Assembly: GCF_049310025.1 (NCBI RefSeq)
Contig: NZ_JBJYKD010000058.1
Span: 1 to 6,395, forward strand
Direction: 5' to 3'
Origin: JBJYKD01 sp049310025
GTDB taxonomy: Bacteria > Bacillota > Thermosediminibacteria > Thermosediminibacterales > Tepidanaerobacteraceae
Length of the DNA stretch: 6,395 bases
Position numbers and translations under genes: made by a program. Each line of letters starts with the position of its first letter. Position 1 is the stretch's first letter. Of this stretch, positions 1 through 5,921 are shown in pieces. Under the pieces are notes generated by a model, which was given only the letters and a program-made list of their open reading frames with translations, was not told the origin of the DNA and did not search any database.

Positions 1-55
1 CCAGCCTTCGGCCGCTCTCCACGGCCTCCTCGTGACCGCTCCTGTAATATACCAT
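1..55 (-). CDS. Possible 5' end of a leftward gene, cut by the window edge
   Basis: An open frame runs leftward off the window from an ATG at 55-53 and begins MVYYRSGHEEAVESGRRL. The first 55 bases are clearly more GC-rich than the following 300, as coding DNA is here. An AGGAG lies before the ATG, but only 2 nt away, which is too close for an ideal ribosome binding site. In-frame TTG (82-80) and an internal GTG are alternatives. A second minus frame and one plus frame are also open across this edge, so neither frame nor strand is certain. I do not recognise the product. The sequence left of the window would settle it. Confidence 0.25.
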   Translation of the reverse strand, partial: MVYYRSGHEEAVESGRRL

Positions 56-378
56 ATCTCCTGCCGCGTTTTCAAATGACAATATCCGTATTTAGAGGTT
101 TTTAATGCTTTATATTCGCTTTAAAATATTTTATGCTCCTCATAGCTCTCTTATGCTCAGGCTTATGAATTAATTAACCGCCGCACAAAAAATATTCTGC
201 CACCTGATTTACCATCTCTTTTTTAATTAAAATACCACCGATGGCATCTTTTCTCAACGGTTACAAGACCCGCGTTAAGAAACTTTTTTTCATGATCATC
301 GTTCGGGTTCCGATTTACTTCTCATCTTCCAGCCGGTTCTCAGGTGATCAGATTTTATGTGCGATGTGTTTTAGAAAT
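56..378. other. AT-rich intergenic region between the operon terminator and the left edge
   Basis: No convincing gene lies in these 323 bases. On the minus strand there are only short frames with stops, for example a 13-codon ATG frame at 215-174 with no properly spaced ribosome binding site. The plus-strand ATG frame starting at 241 is AT-rich, has no ribosome binding site and runs across the operon terminator into the antisense of the hydrolase gene, so it is taken as non-coding. The region contains a promoter-like pair on the minus strand (229-257) and one copy of a 12-bp direct repeat (CAGCCGGTTCTC at 330-341, again at 419-430). Confidence 0.6.
229..257 (-). promoter_or_regulatory. Possible sigma-A promoter for a gene left of the window
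   Basis: On the minus strand TTGAGA (257-252) and TATTTT (234-229) are separated by 17 nt. It follows the operon terminator and points at the open frame leaving the left edge, which is the expected layout. The -10 matches consensus at only 4 of 6 positions and chance matches are common in AT-rich DNA, so this is tentative. Confidence 0.3.
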
Positions 379-401
379 AAAAAAATGCCCGGTAACGGGC
401 A
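379..401 (-). terminator. Intrinsic terminator of the GH26-FAD-GH26 operon
   Basis: Read on the minus strand, TGCCCG (401-396... as the complement of CGGGCA) and CGGGCA form a perfect 6-bp stem with a TTAC tetraloop, followed at once by seven T residues (385-379). It lies 56 nt after the stop codon of the last operon gene. GC-rich stem plus immediate U run is a textbook rho-independent terminator, and no other terminator interrupts the three genes. Confidence 0.9.
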
Positions 402-456
402 ATTCTCCATTCCGGACACAGCCGGTTCTCTGTTACGGCTATCCGATAATGCAGTG

Positions 457-1785
457 TCATTTTGCTATTATCATAACTTTGTTTTCTCCATCGATTTGTT
501 TCCTGTAACCCAGTTCTGCCAGCAGCGGGTCTGCCGCCACATATGATTTTTCGTTTATTTTAATTTCTCTTAAGCCGCCGATAAGCGTCTGCCCGCCCGG
601 GCCGGTCACCCGGCAGGATTTGCCCTCTTCAACAAGTTTTACCGGCAGGTATCTTTCCAGGTCGGAGGGGCTCAAATACAGATTTCCTCTTTCATCGACA
701 TAAGCCCCGTCTTTTGCGTTAAAAAGCTGGGGAACTGTTTGTCCTTCCCGGTTTTCTTTCACTTCCGTCAGAAAGTGGGCATCGGCTATGACTTTTTTGT
801 ATGTGTTAAGCACTTCTTCGTTGTCGGTTATGGCGTAATTATTTATCTTCCTTCCTTGGGGGGCGTTAAGCAGGTTGTTTACGTCAAAATAAAATATCGC
901 CTTTACCCGGGGATACCATCTGGCAAGGCCGGTATACATCCTCTCGATCTTGCTTTTTGCAAACTCGATGTGATCCCTGTCGTCGGTGACGCTGTAGTGT
1001 GTGGCGCCGTATTCGGAAATCTGGATGGGCTTTCTGTCGCCGAACATATCGTAAACAAAATTCAGAAGTTCCAGCGGATCTTCATGATCGGCCTTTTGCT
1101 TTATATCGTTGTTGTGATATACCACATTGTATATGTTGACCCCGACCCAATCCACATACTCGTCGCCGGGATAGTAGAGAGGGATGGTTTTCTGGGGAAA
1201 GGTGAACACGGTCCATACCATCATGACATTCGGCGCTTCTTCCTCCATAACGTCATGTACCAGTCTCCATTTTTGGATGTACTTTTCGGGGTCCCCGGTG
1301 TATCTGGGCCAGGCGCCGTTCATCTCCGAAGCGTAGCGGAGGAATATGGGGACGCCGGTCCTGGCGGCGGCTCTGGCAAAGCCCCGCAGATATTCGTCGT
1401 CTTTTACGCCGTCCAGGCCCTGGTTGGGCTCAAAGGCGATGTGGGGGGCGGCTCCGGCCGAAATCACCTGCTTCACCCACTCTTCGGGAAATGGCTGCCC
1501 GTAACCCACGTATCGGAAGAAGGCGGCGTGTTTTTTGCCGGTCAGTTCATTGAATTTCTTCATGCTGTAGTTTATATATGCATCCTGAAGCACGTAAGCG
1601 CCTGCATATGCCCCTTTTTCGGGCTCGTACTTTGCCAGGCGGTAATCCTTTTGAAAAAAGACTCTGTAATCCGCCGGCCTTACTATGCCCGGCGAAGTGA
1701 CCGGACCGGATGCACGTGAAAAGCCGCAGGCCTGCAGCATGAGCGTTACCGTGATCGTTAAGGCGGTCAAAAAAAACTTCTTCAT
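457..1785 (-). CDS. GH26-like glycoside hydrolase lipoprotein (third gene of operon)
   Basis: A 442-residue exported protein. Residues 1-20 form a lipoprotein signal: KK, a hydrophobic stretch, then LQAC with the lipidated Cys at 20, so it should be anchored on the outer face of the membrane. Residues about 46-340 form a (beta/alpha)8 barrel resembling family GH26 (beta-mannanase-like). The likely acid/base is E154 in ASEMNG and the likely nucleophile E258 in ISEYG, 104 residues apart, close to the spacing in known GH26 enzymes. DEYVDWVGVNIYN (208-220) is also family-like. Known GH26 mannanases have His before the acid/base where this has Ser153, so mannan is not assured as substrate. Residues about 350-442 look like a degenerate copy of the stalk domain (copper amine oxidase N-like) seen more clearly in the paralog at 3632-4996. 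Start: ATG at 1785-1783 after AGAGGAAAAGAAG; it overlaps the stop of the upstream gene by 4 nt. Fold assignment is good; substrate is unknown. Confidence 0.87.
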   Translation of the reverse strand: MKKFFLTALTITVTLMLQACGFSRASGPVTSPGIVRPADYRVFFQKDYRLAKYEPEKGAYAGAYVLQDAYINYSMKKFNELTGKKHAAFFRYVGYGQPFPEEWVKQVISAGAAPHIAFEPNQGLDGVKDDEYLRGFARAAARTGVPIFLRYASEMNGAWPRYTGDPEKYIQKWRLVHDVMEEEAPNVMMVWTVFTFPQKTIPLYYPGDEYVDWVGVNIYNVVYHNNDIKQKADHEDPLELLNFVYDMFGDRKPIQISEYGATHYSVTDDRDHIEFAKSKIERMYTGLARWYPRVKAIFYFDVNNLLNAPQGRKINNYAITDNEEVLNTYKKVIADAHFLTEVKENREGQTVPQLFNAKDGAYVDERGNLYLSPSDLERYLPVKLVEEGKSCRVTGPGGQTLIGGLREIKINEKSYVAADPLLAELGYRKQIDGENKVMIIAK

Positions 1786-3635
1786 CTTCTTTTCCTCTTT
1801 TCAAGATGCCGCACCAGCCCGTCCACCAGTGCGTAAGCCTCCGCGTTGGTGAGAAATTCCCGCTGTTTTTCCACCCGCAGGTAGGTTGTTTCATCTATGA
1901 TATTTTCTTTCAAAAGCTCTTTGTAACTGCTGTAATCGCTTCCCAGGATCCTGTTTATTATCTGAATATAATCCCTGCCGGCTATGGGCTGATTGAGGTC
2001 AAACCCGTCCAGCACGTGCATGTCTATCCGCAAGGGCGAGTTGTAATTTATAAGGATAAACATGCGCCGAAAGGTATTGGCTGTGGCGGTTTCATCCAGG
2101 CGGTAGTCGTTATAATACCCCTTGGAGAGCATGGCCCTGTCTCTGAGGCGCTGGATGTATGGATAAGCCCAGCTTTTCATCTCCGGCTTTTCCACTTTTA
2201 TGGGGCTAAGATCCACTCCCTGTTTTGTGAGGATGTCCCGTATTTCCCGGATCATCTCATCGCTGTGCGCCATTTCCCGGAAGGTCACTTTCTTTTCGAT
2301 GGCAAGTTTAGCCGCAACTCCCGCCGCCTGGCCCAGTGCCATACCTACCGGCACGGTTCTGGCACTGCCGTGGGCCACCGCATCGTAGCTTGCGCTCCGG
2401 CTGGCCACCAAAAGCCCGTCCACCTTTTTTGGCACCATGACCCCCAGTGGAATGCCGTAGGGGTTGATGCCATTTAAGGCGCAACCGGTCTGGCCCTTTT
2501 CCCGGGCCTGGATGTCTATCGGATAGCTGCCGAAGGCCACAGCCGTTTCCTGGTTTCTGTTTTCAAAAACATCTTCAGCCGTCAAAGTGTATTCACCCTC
2601 GATATGCCTGGATTCCCGAACGTAAAGCTCCGGGGCCACACCGGCCAGTTGGGCGTTTTCAAAGCCGGGGGCGTTTTTTCGCATGAATTCTATTATGCCC
2701 GGCAGTTCGGCTCGGGCCCTTTCGATAGCTTTAATTTTTTCCTTTTCATCCAGGGGGTTTAGATGAAAGATCTGAAGCGCATTGATAACCACGGTCCCGT
2801 CTTTCTGCCTGCCGGCGTTCAGCCCTCTTATCTGGATATGGGGGTCTTTCGTGGGTGCTCTGAACATCACCTCGTACCCCCAGGCGCTCTTATCCGTGGC
2901 GCCGCTGTACGGATTTTTGTCACCCTGAAGGTAGGAAACAACTCTTTTCCAGTTGACGTTTTTTACAGAAAACACGAGGGTGGTGGCTCCCACCTCGCCG
3001 GGAAATCCCAGGTCTTCTCTTCCGAACTTATACGGCACACCACTCATGGCGGCAATATCGGCATCCTGGGTGGAATCGATCACCACCTGTGCCAGGGCTC
3101 TATAAGCTTTGCCTTTCCTTTTGAAGGCAATCCCCCGAACAGTATTTCCATCCATGATGGGCTCCACTTCCGAAGCCTCGAGCAGAACCCTTACCCCGGC
3201 CTCTTTCAGCATATCCTCAAACACCTTCCTGGCCGTGGGTATATCGAAGGCCACATCTCCTCCAATGCGCCGGTGAAACTCGCTGAAAATCCCTTTGTTG
3301 ACCACTTCTCTGGTTTTTTCACTCTTATAGTTCATATCAAGGGTGTTGAGCCATCCCACGGTGTAAAGCCCCCCCACCCTATCCCGCCGGTCCACCAGCA
3401 CCGTCTTAAGCCCGTTCCTGGCGGCGGAAACTGCCGCGGCTATTCCTTCGGGATCGGCTCCAACCACCACCACCTGGTAGTTCAGCTCCCGGGGATTTGA
3501 GAACGTGTCTATACCGGCCGGCTGCCCGCCCGGTCCCCCGTCGCCGCCGGGTCCGGCGGAAACTTTCCGCCCCGCACATCCCGGTGTGTAAAATGCAACA
3601 AGCGCTATCAGTAACACCGAAATCCACTTCTTCAT
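1782..3635 (-). CDS. Exported FAD-dependent oxidoreductase lipoprotein, PF12831-like (second gene of operon)
   Basis: A 617-residue flavoprotein. Residues 1-20 are a short signal ending TPGC, a weak but plausible lipobox with Cys20; no twin-arginine motif is present. Residues 23-43 are a Gly/Pro-rich linker. The FAD-binding Rossmann fold begins at 52: VVVVGADPEGIAAA (55-68), where the usual GxGxxG reads GADPEG, then the acidic strand end VLVDR (79-83) and a GG at 88-89. Such variants are common in the FAD_oxidored family (PF12831). A second FAD-contact region is VIDSTQDADIA (185-195), and a C-terminal FAD segment is near 405-445 (DGLLVASRSAS, then GMALGQAAG). Residues about 488-610 lie beyond the usual domain and resemble degenerate S-layer-homology repeats. 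The substrate is unknown; oxidation of a sugar or other surface group is an inference from its place between two glycoside hydrolases. Start: ATG with GAGAGGAG 7 nt upstream, overlapping the previous stop by 4 nt. Confidence 0.87.
   Translation of the reverse strand: MKKWISVLLIALVAFYTPGCAGRKVSAGPGGDGGPGGQPAGIDTFSNPRELNYQVVVVGADPEGIAAAVSAARNGLKTVLVDRRDRVGGLYTVGWLNTLDMNYKSEKTREVVNKGIFSEFHRRIGGDVAFDIPTARKVFEDMLKEAGVRVLLEASEVEPIMDGNTVRGIAFKRKGKAYRALAQVVIDSTQDADIAAMSGVPYKFGREDLGFPGEVGATTLVFSVKNVNWKRVVSYLQGDKNPYSGATDKSAWGYEVMFRAPTKDPHIQIRGLNAGRQKDGTVVINALQIFHLNPLDEKEKIKAIERARAELPGIIEFMRKNAPGFENAQLAGVAPELYVRESRHIEGEYTLTAEDVFENRNQETAVAFGSYPIDIQAREKGQTGCALNGINPYGIPLGVMVPKKVDGLLVASRSASYDAVAHGSARTVPVGMALGQAAGVAAKLAIEKKVTFREMAHSDEMIREIRDILTKQGVDLSPIKVEKPEMKSWAYPYIQRLRDRAMLSKGYYNDYRLDETATANTFRRMFILINYNSPLRIDMHVLDGFDLNQPIAGRDYIQIINRILGSDYSSYKELLKENIIDETTYLRVEKQREFLTNAEAYALVDGLVRHLEKRKRR
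1786..1798 (-). promoter_or_regulatory. Ribosome binding site within the upstream gene's 3' end
   Basis: On the minus strand AGAGGAAAAGAAG directly precedes the ATG at 1785. It lies inside the last codons (KRKRR) of the flavoprotein gene, and the start and stop share ATGA. This supports the chosen start and implies translational coupling. Confidence 0.7.
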
Positions 3636-4996
3636 AAAGTTTCTCCTCTCGCCAGCACCACTTTAATCAAATTTTCGCCTTCATCCCATACTACCCCGTA
3701 TCCCACGGCCCGGGCCGCTTCCCGCAGCGGAAAATAGGCTGTCCCGTTCAAAATGAACGTAGCTTTTGACCCTCTGAGGGCATTTTTATATGACTCCACA
3801 CTAAAGATGGCAGTCCTGCCGCCTTTTCTTATTGTAATCCGGTTTTTCTCCGGGTCCCATCTCACCGAAGCCTTCATGTATTCCTCCAGCACCCGGGAGG
3901 ATACAAAAGCCCTGCCTCCGGCAATGCGGACGCCGTCTCTGACGTGCATCAATTCTCTGTCGGCCCTGCCTTCCAGGTTTGGACCTATATCGCTTAAAAA
4001 GTGAGGGTCTTTGATCAAGGCCGAATAGGTCTTTAAAATCCTGTCATTGTCAGTAATGGCGTAATTATTTATCCTGCGCCCTTCGGGGGCGTTGACCAGG
4101 TTGTTTACATCAAAATAGAATATGGACTTGACCCTGGGATATCTGGTCTTTATGCCGCTGTACATGCGCGTTATCTTTTGCACTGCAAAGTCTTCGTAAT
4201 ACTTGCCATCGGTTATGGTATAATGCGTGGCGCCATATTCGGAAATCTGGATGGGTTTTCTCCGGCTGAAGGTGTCGTAGACGTAATCCAGAAGTTCCAG
4301 CGGGTCTTCGTGAGAAGCCCTGTGTTTTATATCGTTATTGTGGTAAACCACATTGTATATGTTTACTCCAACCCAGTCCACGTATTTGTCGCCGGGGTAA
4401 TATTTTTTTATGGTGGACTGTGGGAATGTGAATACGGTCCACACCATCATCACATTGGGAGCTTCCTGCTCCATCACATCATGGACAAGCCTCCATTTTT
4501 CTATGTACTTTTTTGGGTCCCCGCTGTAGGCGGTCCAGTTGCCGTTCATTTCCGAAGCGAATCGCAAAAATACCGGTATACCGGCCTCTTTCAGCTGTCT
4601 GGCAAATCCCCGTAAATATTCGTCGTCCTTCACCTTATCCAGACCGTCGTTGGGCTCCCAGGCGATGTGGGCCGCCGCTCCGACCTCCTTTAACTGGTCT
4701 ATCCACCACCGGGGAAACTTGTGGCCGTAACCCAGGTAGAGGAAGAAGGATGCATGCTTTTTCCCCGTAAGGCGGTTGAATTCCTTCATGTCCCCATTTA
4801 TCAGGGTATCCTGATACACATAGGCTCCAAGATATGCGCCTTCGACGGGCTCGTATTTCGCAAGCTTGTAGTCGTCCACTTCAATCAACACCCTTATGTC
4901 GTCCGGCCTTTGTTTCAAAAGGGGCTCAGCTCCAATAGACGGCGGCCAGGCCAGCAAAAAAATCAGGCTCCAAATGACAAATTTTAATCCCTTCAT
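3632..4996 (-). CDS. Secreted GH26-like glycoside hydrolase with C-terminal stalk domain (first gene of operon)
   Basis: A 454-residue exported protein. Residues 1-23 form a Sec signal peptide (hydrophobic VIWSLIFLLAW core, likely cleavage after IGA); no lipobox Cys is present, unlike the other two operon products. Residues about 41-335 form the GH26-like catalytic barrel and align without gaps, about two-thirds or more identical by eye, with the third operon gene. The likely acid/base is E149 (ASEMNG), the likely nucleophile E253 (ISEYG); WEP (113-115) is also shared. Residues about 345-450 match the copper-amine-oxidase N-like stalk domain (PF07833 type), best seen at YFPLREAARAVGYGVVWDE (421-439). 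Such domains are common on clostridial surface proteins and bind or brace cell-envelope polymers rather than carry copper. ATG at 4996 is preceded by GGGAGGT with 8 nt spacing. As the leading gene it has the only evident operon promoter. Substrate unknown; Ser148 replaces the His that usually precedes the acid/base. Confidence 0.88.
   Translation of the reverse strand: MKGLKFVIWSLIFLLAWPPSIGAEPLLKQRPDDIRVLIEVDDYKLAKYEPVEGAYLGAYVYQDTLINGDMKEFNRLTGKKHASFFLYLGYGHKFPRWWIDQLKEVGAAAHIAWEPNDGLDKVKDDEYLRGFARQLKEAGIPVFLRFASEMNGNWTAYSGDPKKYIEKWRLVHDVMEQEAPNVMMVWTVFTFPQSTIKKYYPGDKYVDWVGVNIYNVVYHNNDIKHRASHEDPLELLDYVYDTFSRRKPIQISEYGATHYTITDGKYYEDFAVQKITRMYSGIKTRYPRVKSIFYFDVNNLVNAPEGRRINNYAITDNDRILKTYSALIKDPHFLSDIGPNLEGRADRELMHVRDGVRIAGGRAFVSSRVLEEYMKASVRWDPEKNRITIRKGGRTAIFSVESYKNALRGSKATFILNGTAYFPLREAARAVGYGVVWDEGENLIKVVLARGETL
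3636..3650 (-). promoter_or_regulatory. Ribosome binding site for the flavoprotein gene
   Basis: On the minus strand GAGAGGAGAAACTTT precedes ATG at 3635-3633, giving a strong Shine-Dalgarno core. It lies within the last codons (ARGETL) of the upstream gene, whose TGA overlaps the ATG. It fixes the start and indicates coupled translation. Confidence 0.75.
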
Positions 4997-5004
4997 GCTG
5001 CAGT

Positions 5005-5011
5005 ACCTCCC
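5005..5011 (-). promoter_or_regulatory. Strong ribosome binding site of the operon's first gene
   Basis: GGGAGGT on the minus strand lies 8 nt upstream of the ATG at 4996-4994, nearly a full match to the anti-Shine-Dalgarno sequence. It decides the start codon. Confidence 0.8.
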
Positions 5012-5037
5012 GTTATATTATGGGCCCTTTTTTAACC

Positions 5038-5066
5038 ATCTTACTTATTGGACGTAAAGTCCGCAA
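5038..5066 (-). promoter_or_regulatory. Probable sigma-A promoter of the GH26-FAD-GH26 operon
   Basis: TTGCGG (5066-5061) and TAAGAT (5043-5038) are 17 nt apart on the minus strand, which would start transcription near 5031 and give a leader of about 35 nt ending in a strong ribosome binding site. Both boxes are imperfect (3 and 4 of 6 matches), suggesting a weak or activated promoter. The palindrome at 5085-5102 lies about 20 nt upstream of the -35, a usual place for an activator. Other weak pairings exist in this AT-rich region. Confidence 0.4.
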
Positions 5067-5076
5067 AAAAGTTTCA

Positions 5077-5158
5077 GGGATGTGAAGTTTTTTAAAAAAC
5101 TTTTATCGGGTTTAAGGTTTTCCTCAAGGCACATCGTGACCATATATCTTCACATCCC
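5077..5158. repeat. 11-bp perfect inverted repeat with 60-nt interior
   Basis: GGGATGTGAAG at 5077-5087 is matched by its exact reverse complement CTTCACATCCC at 5148-5158. In a leftward transcript the arms could form a stem closing a 60-nt loop, followed 6 nt later by six U residues (5070-5065). It could be a structured mazF 3' end, a leader-type regulator, or a pair of binding sites for a dimeric protein. The loop is too long for an ordinary terminator. Confidence 0.6.
5085..5102. promoter_or_regulatory. 18-bp perfect palindrome, candidate operator
   Basis: AAGTTTTTTAAAAAACTT is a perfect palindrome located upstream of the operon's predicted promoter. Its outer AAG shares three bases with one arm of the 11-bp inverted repeat, so in RNA the two structures would compete. 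Symmetric AT-rich sites suit a dimeric transcription factor, but AT-rich DNA produces such palindromes more often than average, so function is unproven. Confidence 0.4.
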
Positions 5159-5190
5159 GGTCTCTTAAATACGCCGCCTGCTTTCGAAAT

Positions 5191-5529
5191 TTAAATTAAT
5201 ACTCTGAGTTTGTCAATCACATCCGCAACAACTTGCGCAGGAGCTTCACATATATATTCTGCATGGCGCGCCCGCCAGTCAAGGCTTTTAATCTGGTCCG
5301 CCAGCACGACTCCCGAAACTTTTAAATCGTCCGGCAGTTCCACTTCGAAAGGATAACCTTTCTTTTTTGAAGTGACAGGGCACATGAGGGCAAGACCAAC
5401 TTTCCCATTATAAAGCCCCGGTGATATTATAAGTGCCGGCCTTCTGCCGGCCTGCTCATGTCCCGTCTGAGGATTTAACTCTATCCAGACAATGTCGCCC
5501 CGGTCGGGTACATATTCCTCCTTCACCAT
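5191..5529 (-). CDS. mazF: MazF/PemK-family mRNA endoribonuclease toxin
   Basis: A 112-residue cytoplasmic toxin of the MazF type, which cleaves single-stranded mRNA at short sequence motifs and is held inactive by MazE. The sequence follows E. coli MazF closely: YVPDRGDIVWIELNP (6-20), EQAGRRPALIISP (25-37), PVTSKKKGYPFEVELP (51-66), LADQIKSLDWRAR (76-88). The catalytic Arg and Thr of E. coli MazF (R29, T52) correspond to R30 and T53, both present, so the enzyme looks active. Length is normal for the family (about 110). Start ATG at 5529-5527 overlaps the mazE stop by 7 nt, with only a modest GGGG upstream, so translation is probably coupled to mazE. A GTG at codon 2 is an alternative start. 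The cleavage motif cannot be read from sequence. Confidence 0.95.
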   Translation of the reverse strand: MVKEEYVPDRGDIVWIELNPQTGHEQAGRRPALIISPGLYNGKVGLALMCPVTSKKKGYPFEVELPDDLKVSGVVLADQIKSLDWRARHAEYICEAPAQVVADVIDKLRVLI

Positions 5530-5756
5530 TCTTCACGCCCCACCGGTCTGCCGGTATCTATTTCACCATGAATATTTTGTGGGGTAACCTGGGACATAAG
5601 CTTTTCCAGACTGTAACGTTTTTTTCGGATAATAATTGCACTGTCCTTCAGCTGGAGCTCTACCGGCGTCCCTTCAGTTAGACCAACTTTTTGAGCCAGT
5701 ACCTTTGGGATACGGATGCTCAAGCTATTTCCCCATTTTTTAATGCGGGACTGCAT
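5523..5756 (-). CDS. mazE: MazE-family antitoxin (AbrB-type swapped-hairpin DNA-binding protein)
   Basis: A 77-residue antitoxin. Residues 1-45 are the SpoVT/AbrB-like DNA-binding domain: IKKWGNSLSIRIPKVLAQK (5-23) matches the MazE signature of KxWGNSxxxRIP. The acidic tail from about 55 (VTPQNIHGEIDTGRP) corresponds to the MazF-binding tail of E. coli MazE, which has TPENLHENIDWGEP at the same place. MazE binds the toxin and represses its own operon. I chose ATG 5756-5754 because GTGGAG lies 8 nt upstream; an in-frame ATG at 5804 would add 16 residues, but it lies upstream of the predicted transcription start, has no ribosome binding site and falls within the operator repeats. It is the first gene of the mazEF pair. 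Confidence 0.94.
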   Translation of the reverse strand: MQSRIKKWGNSLSIRIPKVLAQKVGLTEGTPVELQLKDSAIIIRKKRYSLEKLMSQVTPQNIHGEIDTGRPVGREEW

Positions 5757-5770
5757 ATTTATCACTCCAC

Positions 5771-5804
5771 GTTTATACAAAGTATATACAAATAGTATAT
5801 ACAA
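5771..5804 (-). repeat. Tandem operator-like repeats of mazEF
   Basis: On the minus strand TTGTATATACT occurs exactly twice (5804-5794 and 5791-5781, period 13), followed by a partial third copy TTGTATAAAC (5780-5771). Each full copy contains the perfect 8-bp palindrome GTATATAC. The first copy contains the -10 box and the others span the predicted start of transcription, so a bound MazE or MazEF complex would block the promoter, as in known autoregulated mazEF operons. Confidence 0.7.
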
Positions 5805-5822
5805 TTTTTAAATTAATTTCAA
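5794..5822 (-). promoter_or_regulatory. Sigma-A promoter of mazEF
   Basis: TTGAAA (5822-5817) and TATACT (5799-5794) are spaced by exactly 17 nt on the minus strand, each matching consensus at 5 of 6 positions. Transcription should begin near 5787, about 30 nt before the mazE start. This is the best promoter match in the window. Confidence 0.8.
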
Positions 5823-5921
5823 GCTGGTCAAAAAGATAACAAATATATATTTTTTTAGGAGAGAATGACATTTTCATTATCTTCGGGTACCGACTCTGTG
5901 GAATTGATTTATAACGGTATA

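Noticed and set aside
174..263. Possible decayed gene on the minus strand (frame reading KDAIGGILIKKEMVNQVAEY)
   Set aside because: Looks protein-like for about 25 codons but is broken by stops, lacks a start signal and matches no family I recognise; AT-rich DNA easily gives such K/I-rich stretches.
330..430. 12-bp direct repeat CAGCCGGTTCTC flanking 77 bases (330-341 and 419-430)
   Set aside because: Only two copies, no terminal inverted repeats or mobile-element genes nearby; considered as target-site duplication but nothing between them supports an inserted element.
739..1719. 326-codon open frame on the plus strand
   Set aside because: It is the antisense of the GH26-like gene, has a composition rich in G, V, H and F typical of reverse-complement shadows, and no ribosome binding site; the minus-strand protein has clear family motifs.
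1806..3500. Long plus-strand frames opposite the flavoprotein gene
   Set aside because: They mirror the codons of the FAD protein and show no domain motifs or start signals of their own.
3753..4987. Several plus-strand frames opposite the first hydrolase gene
   Set aside because: Antisense shadows; the 4178-4615 frame closely resembles the shadow over the paralog because both are opposite homologous DNA, not because they are a real gene family.
5757..5804. Sixteen-residue N-terminal extension of MazE from an ATG at 5804
   Set aside because: It lies upstream of the predicted transcription start and inside the operator repeats, with no ribosome binding site; the ATG at 5756 has one and matches the family start.
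5841..5852. AAATATATATTT palindrome upstream of the mazEF promoter
   Set aside because: A simple AT alternation in AT-rich DNA, likely to occur by chance; at most part of an upstream promoter element.
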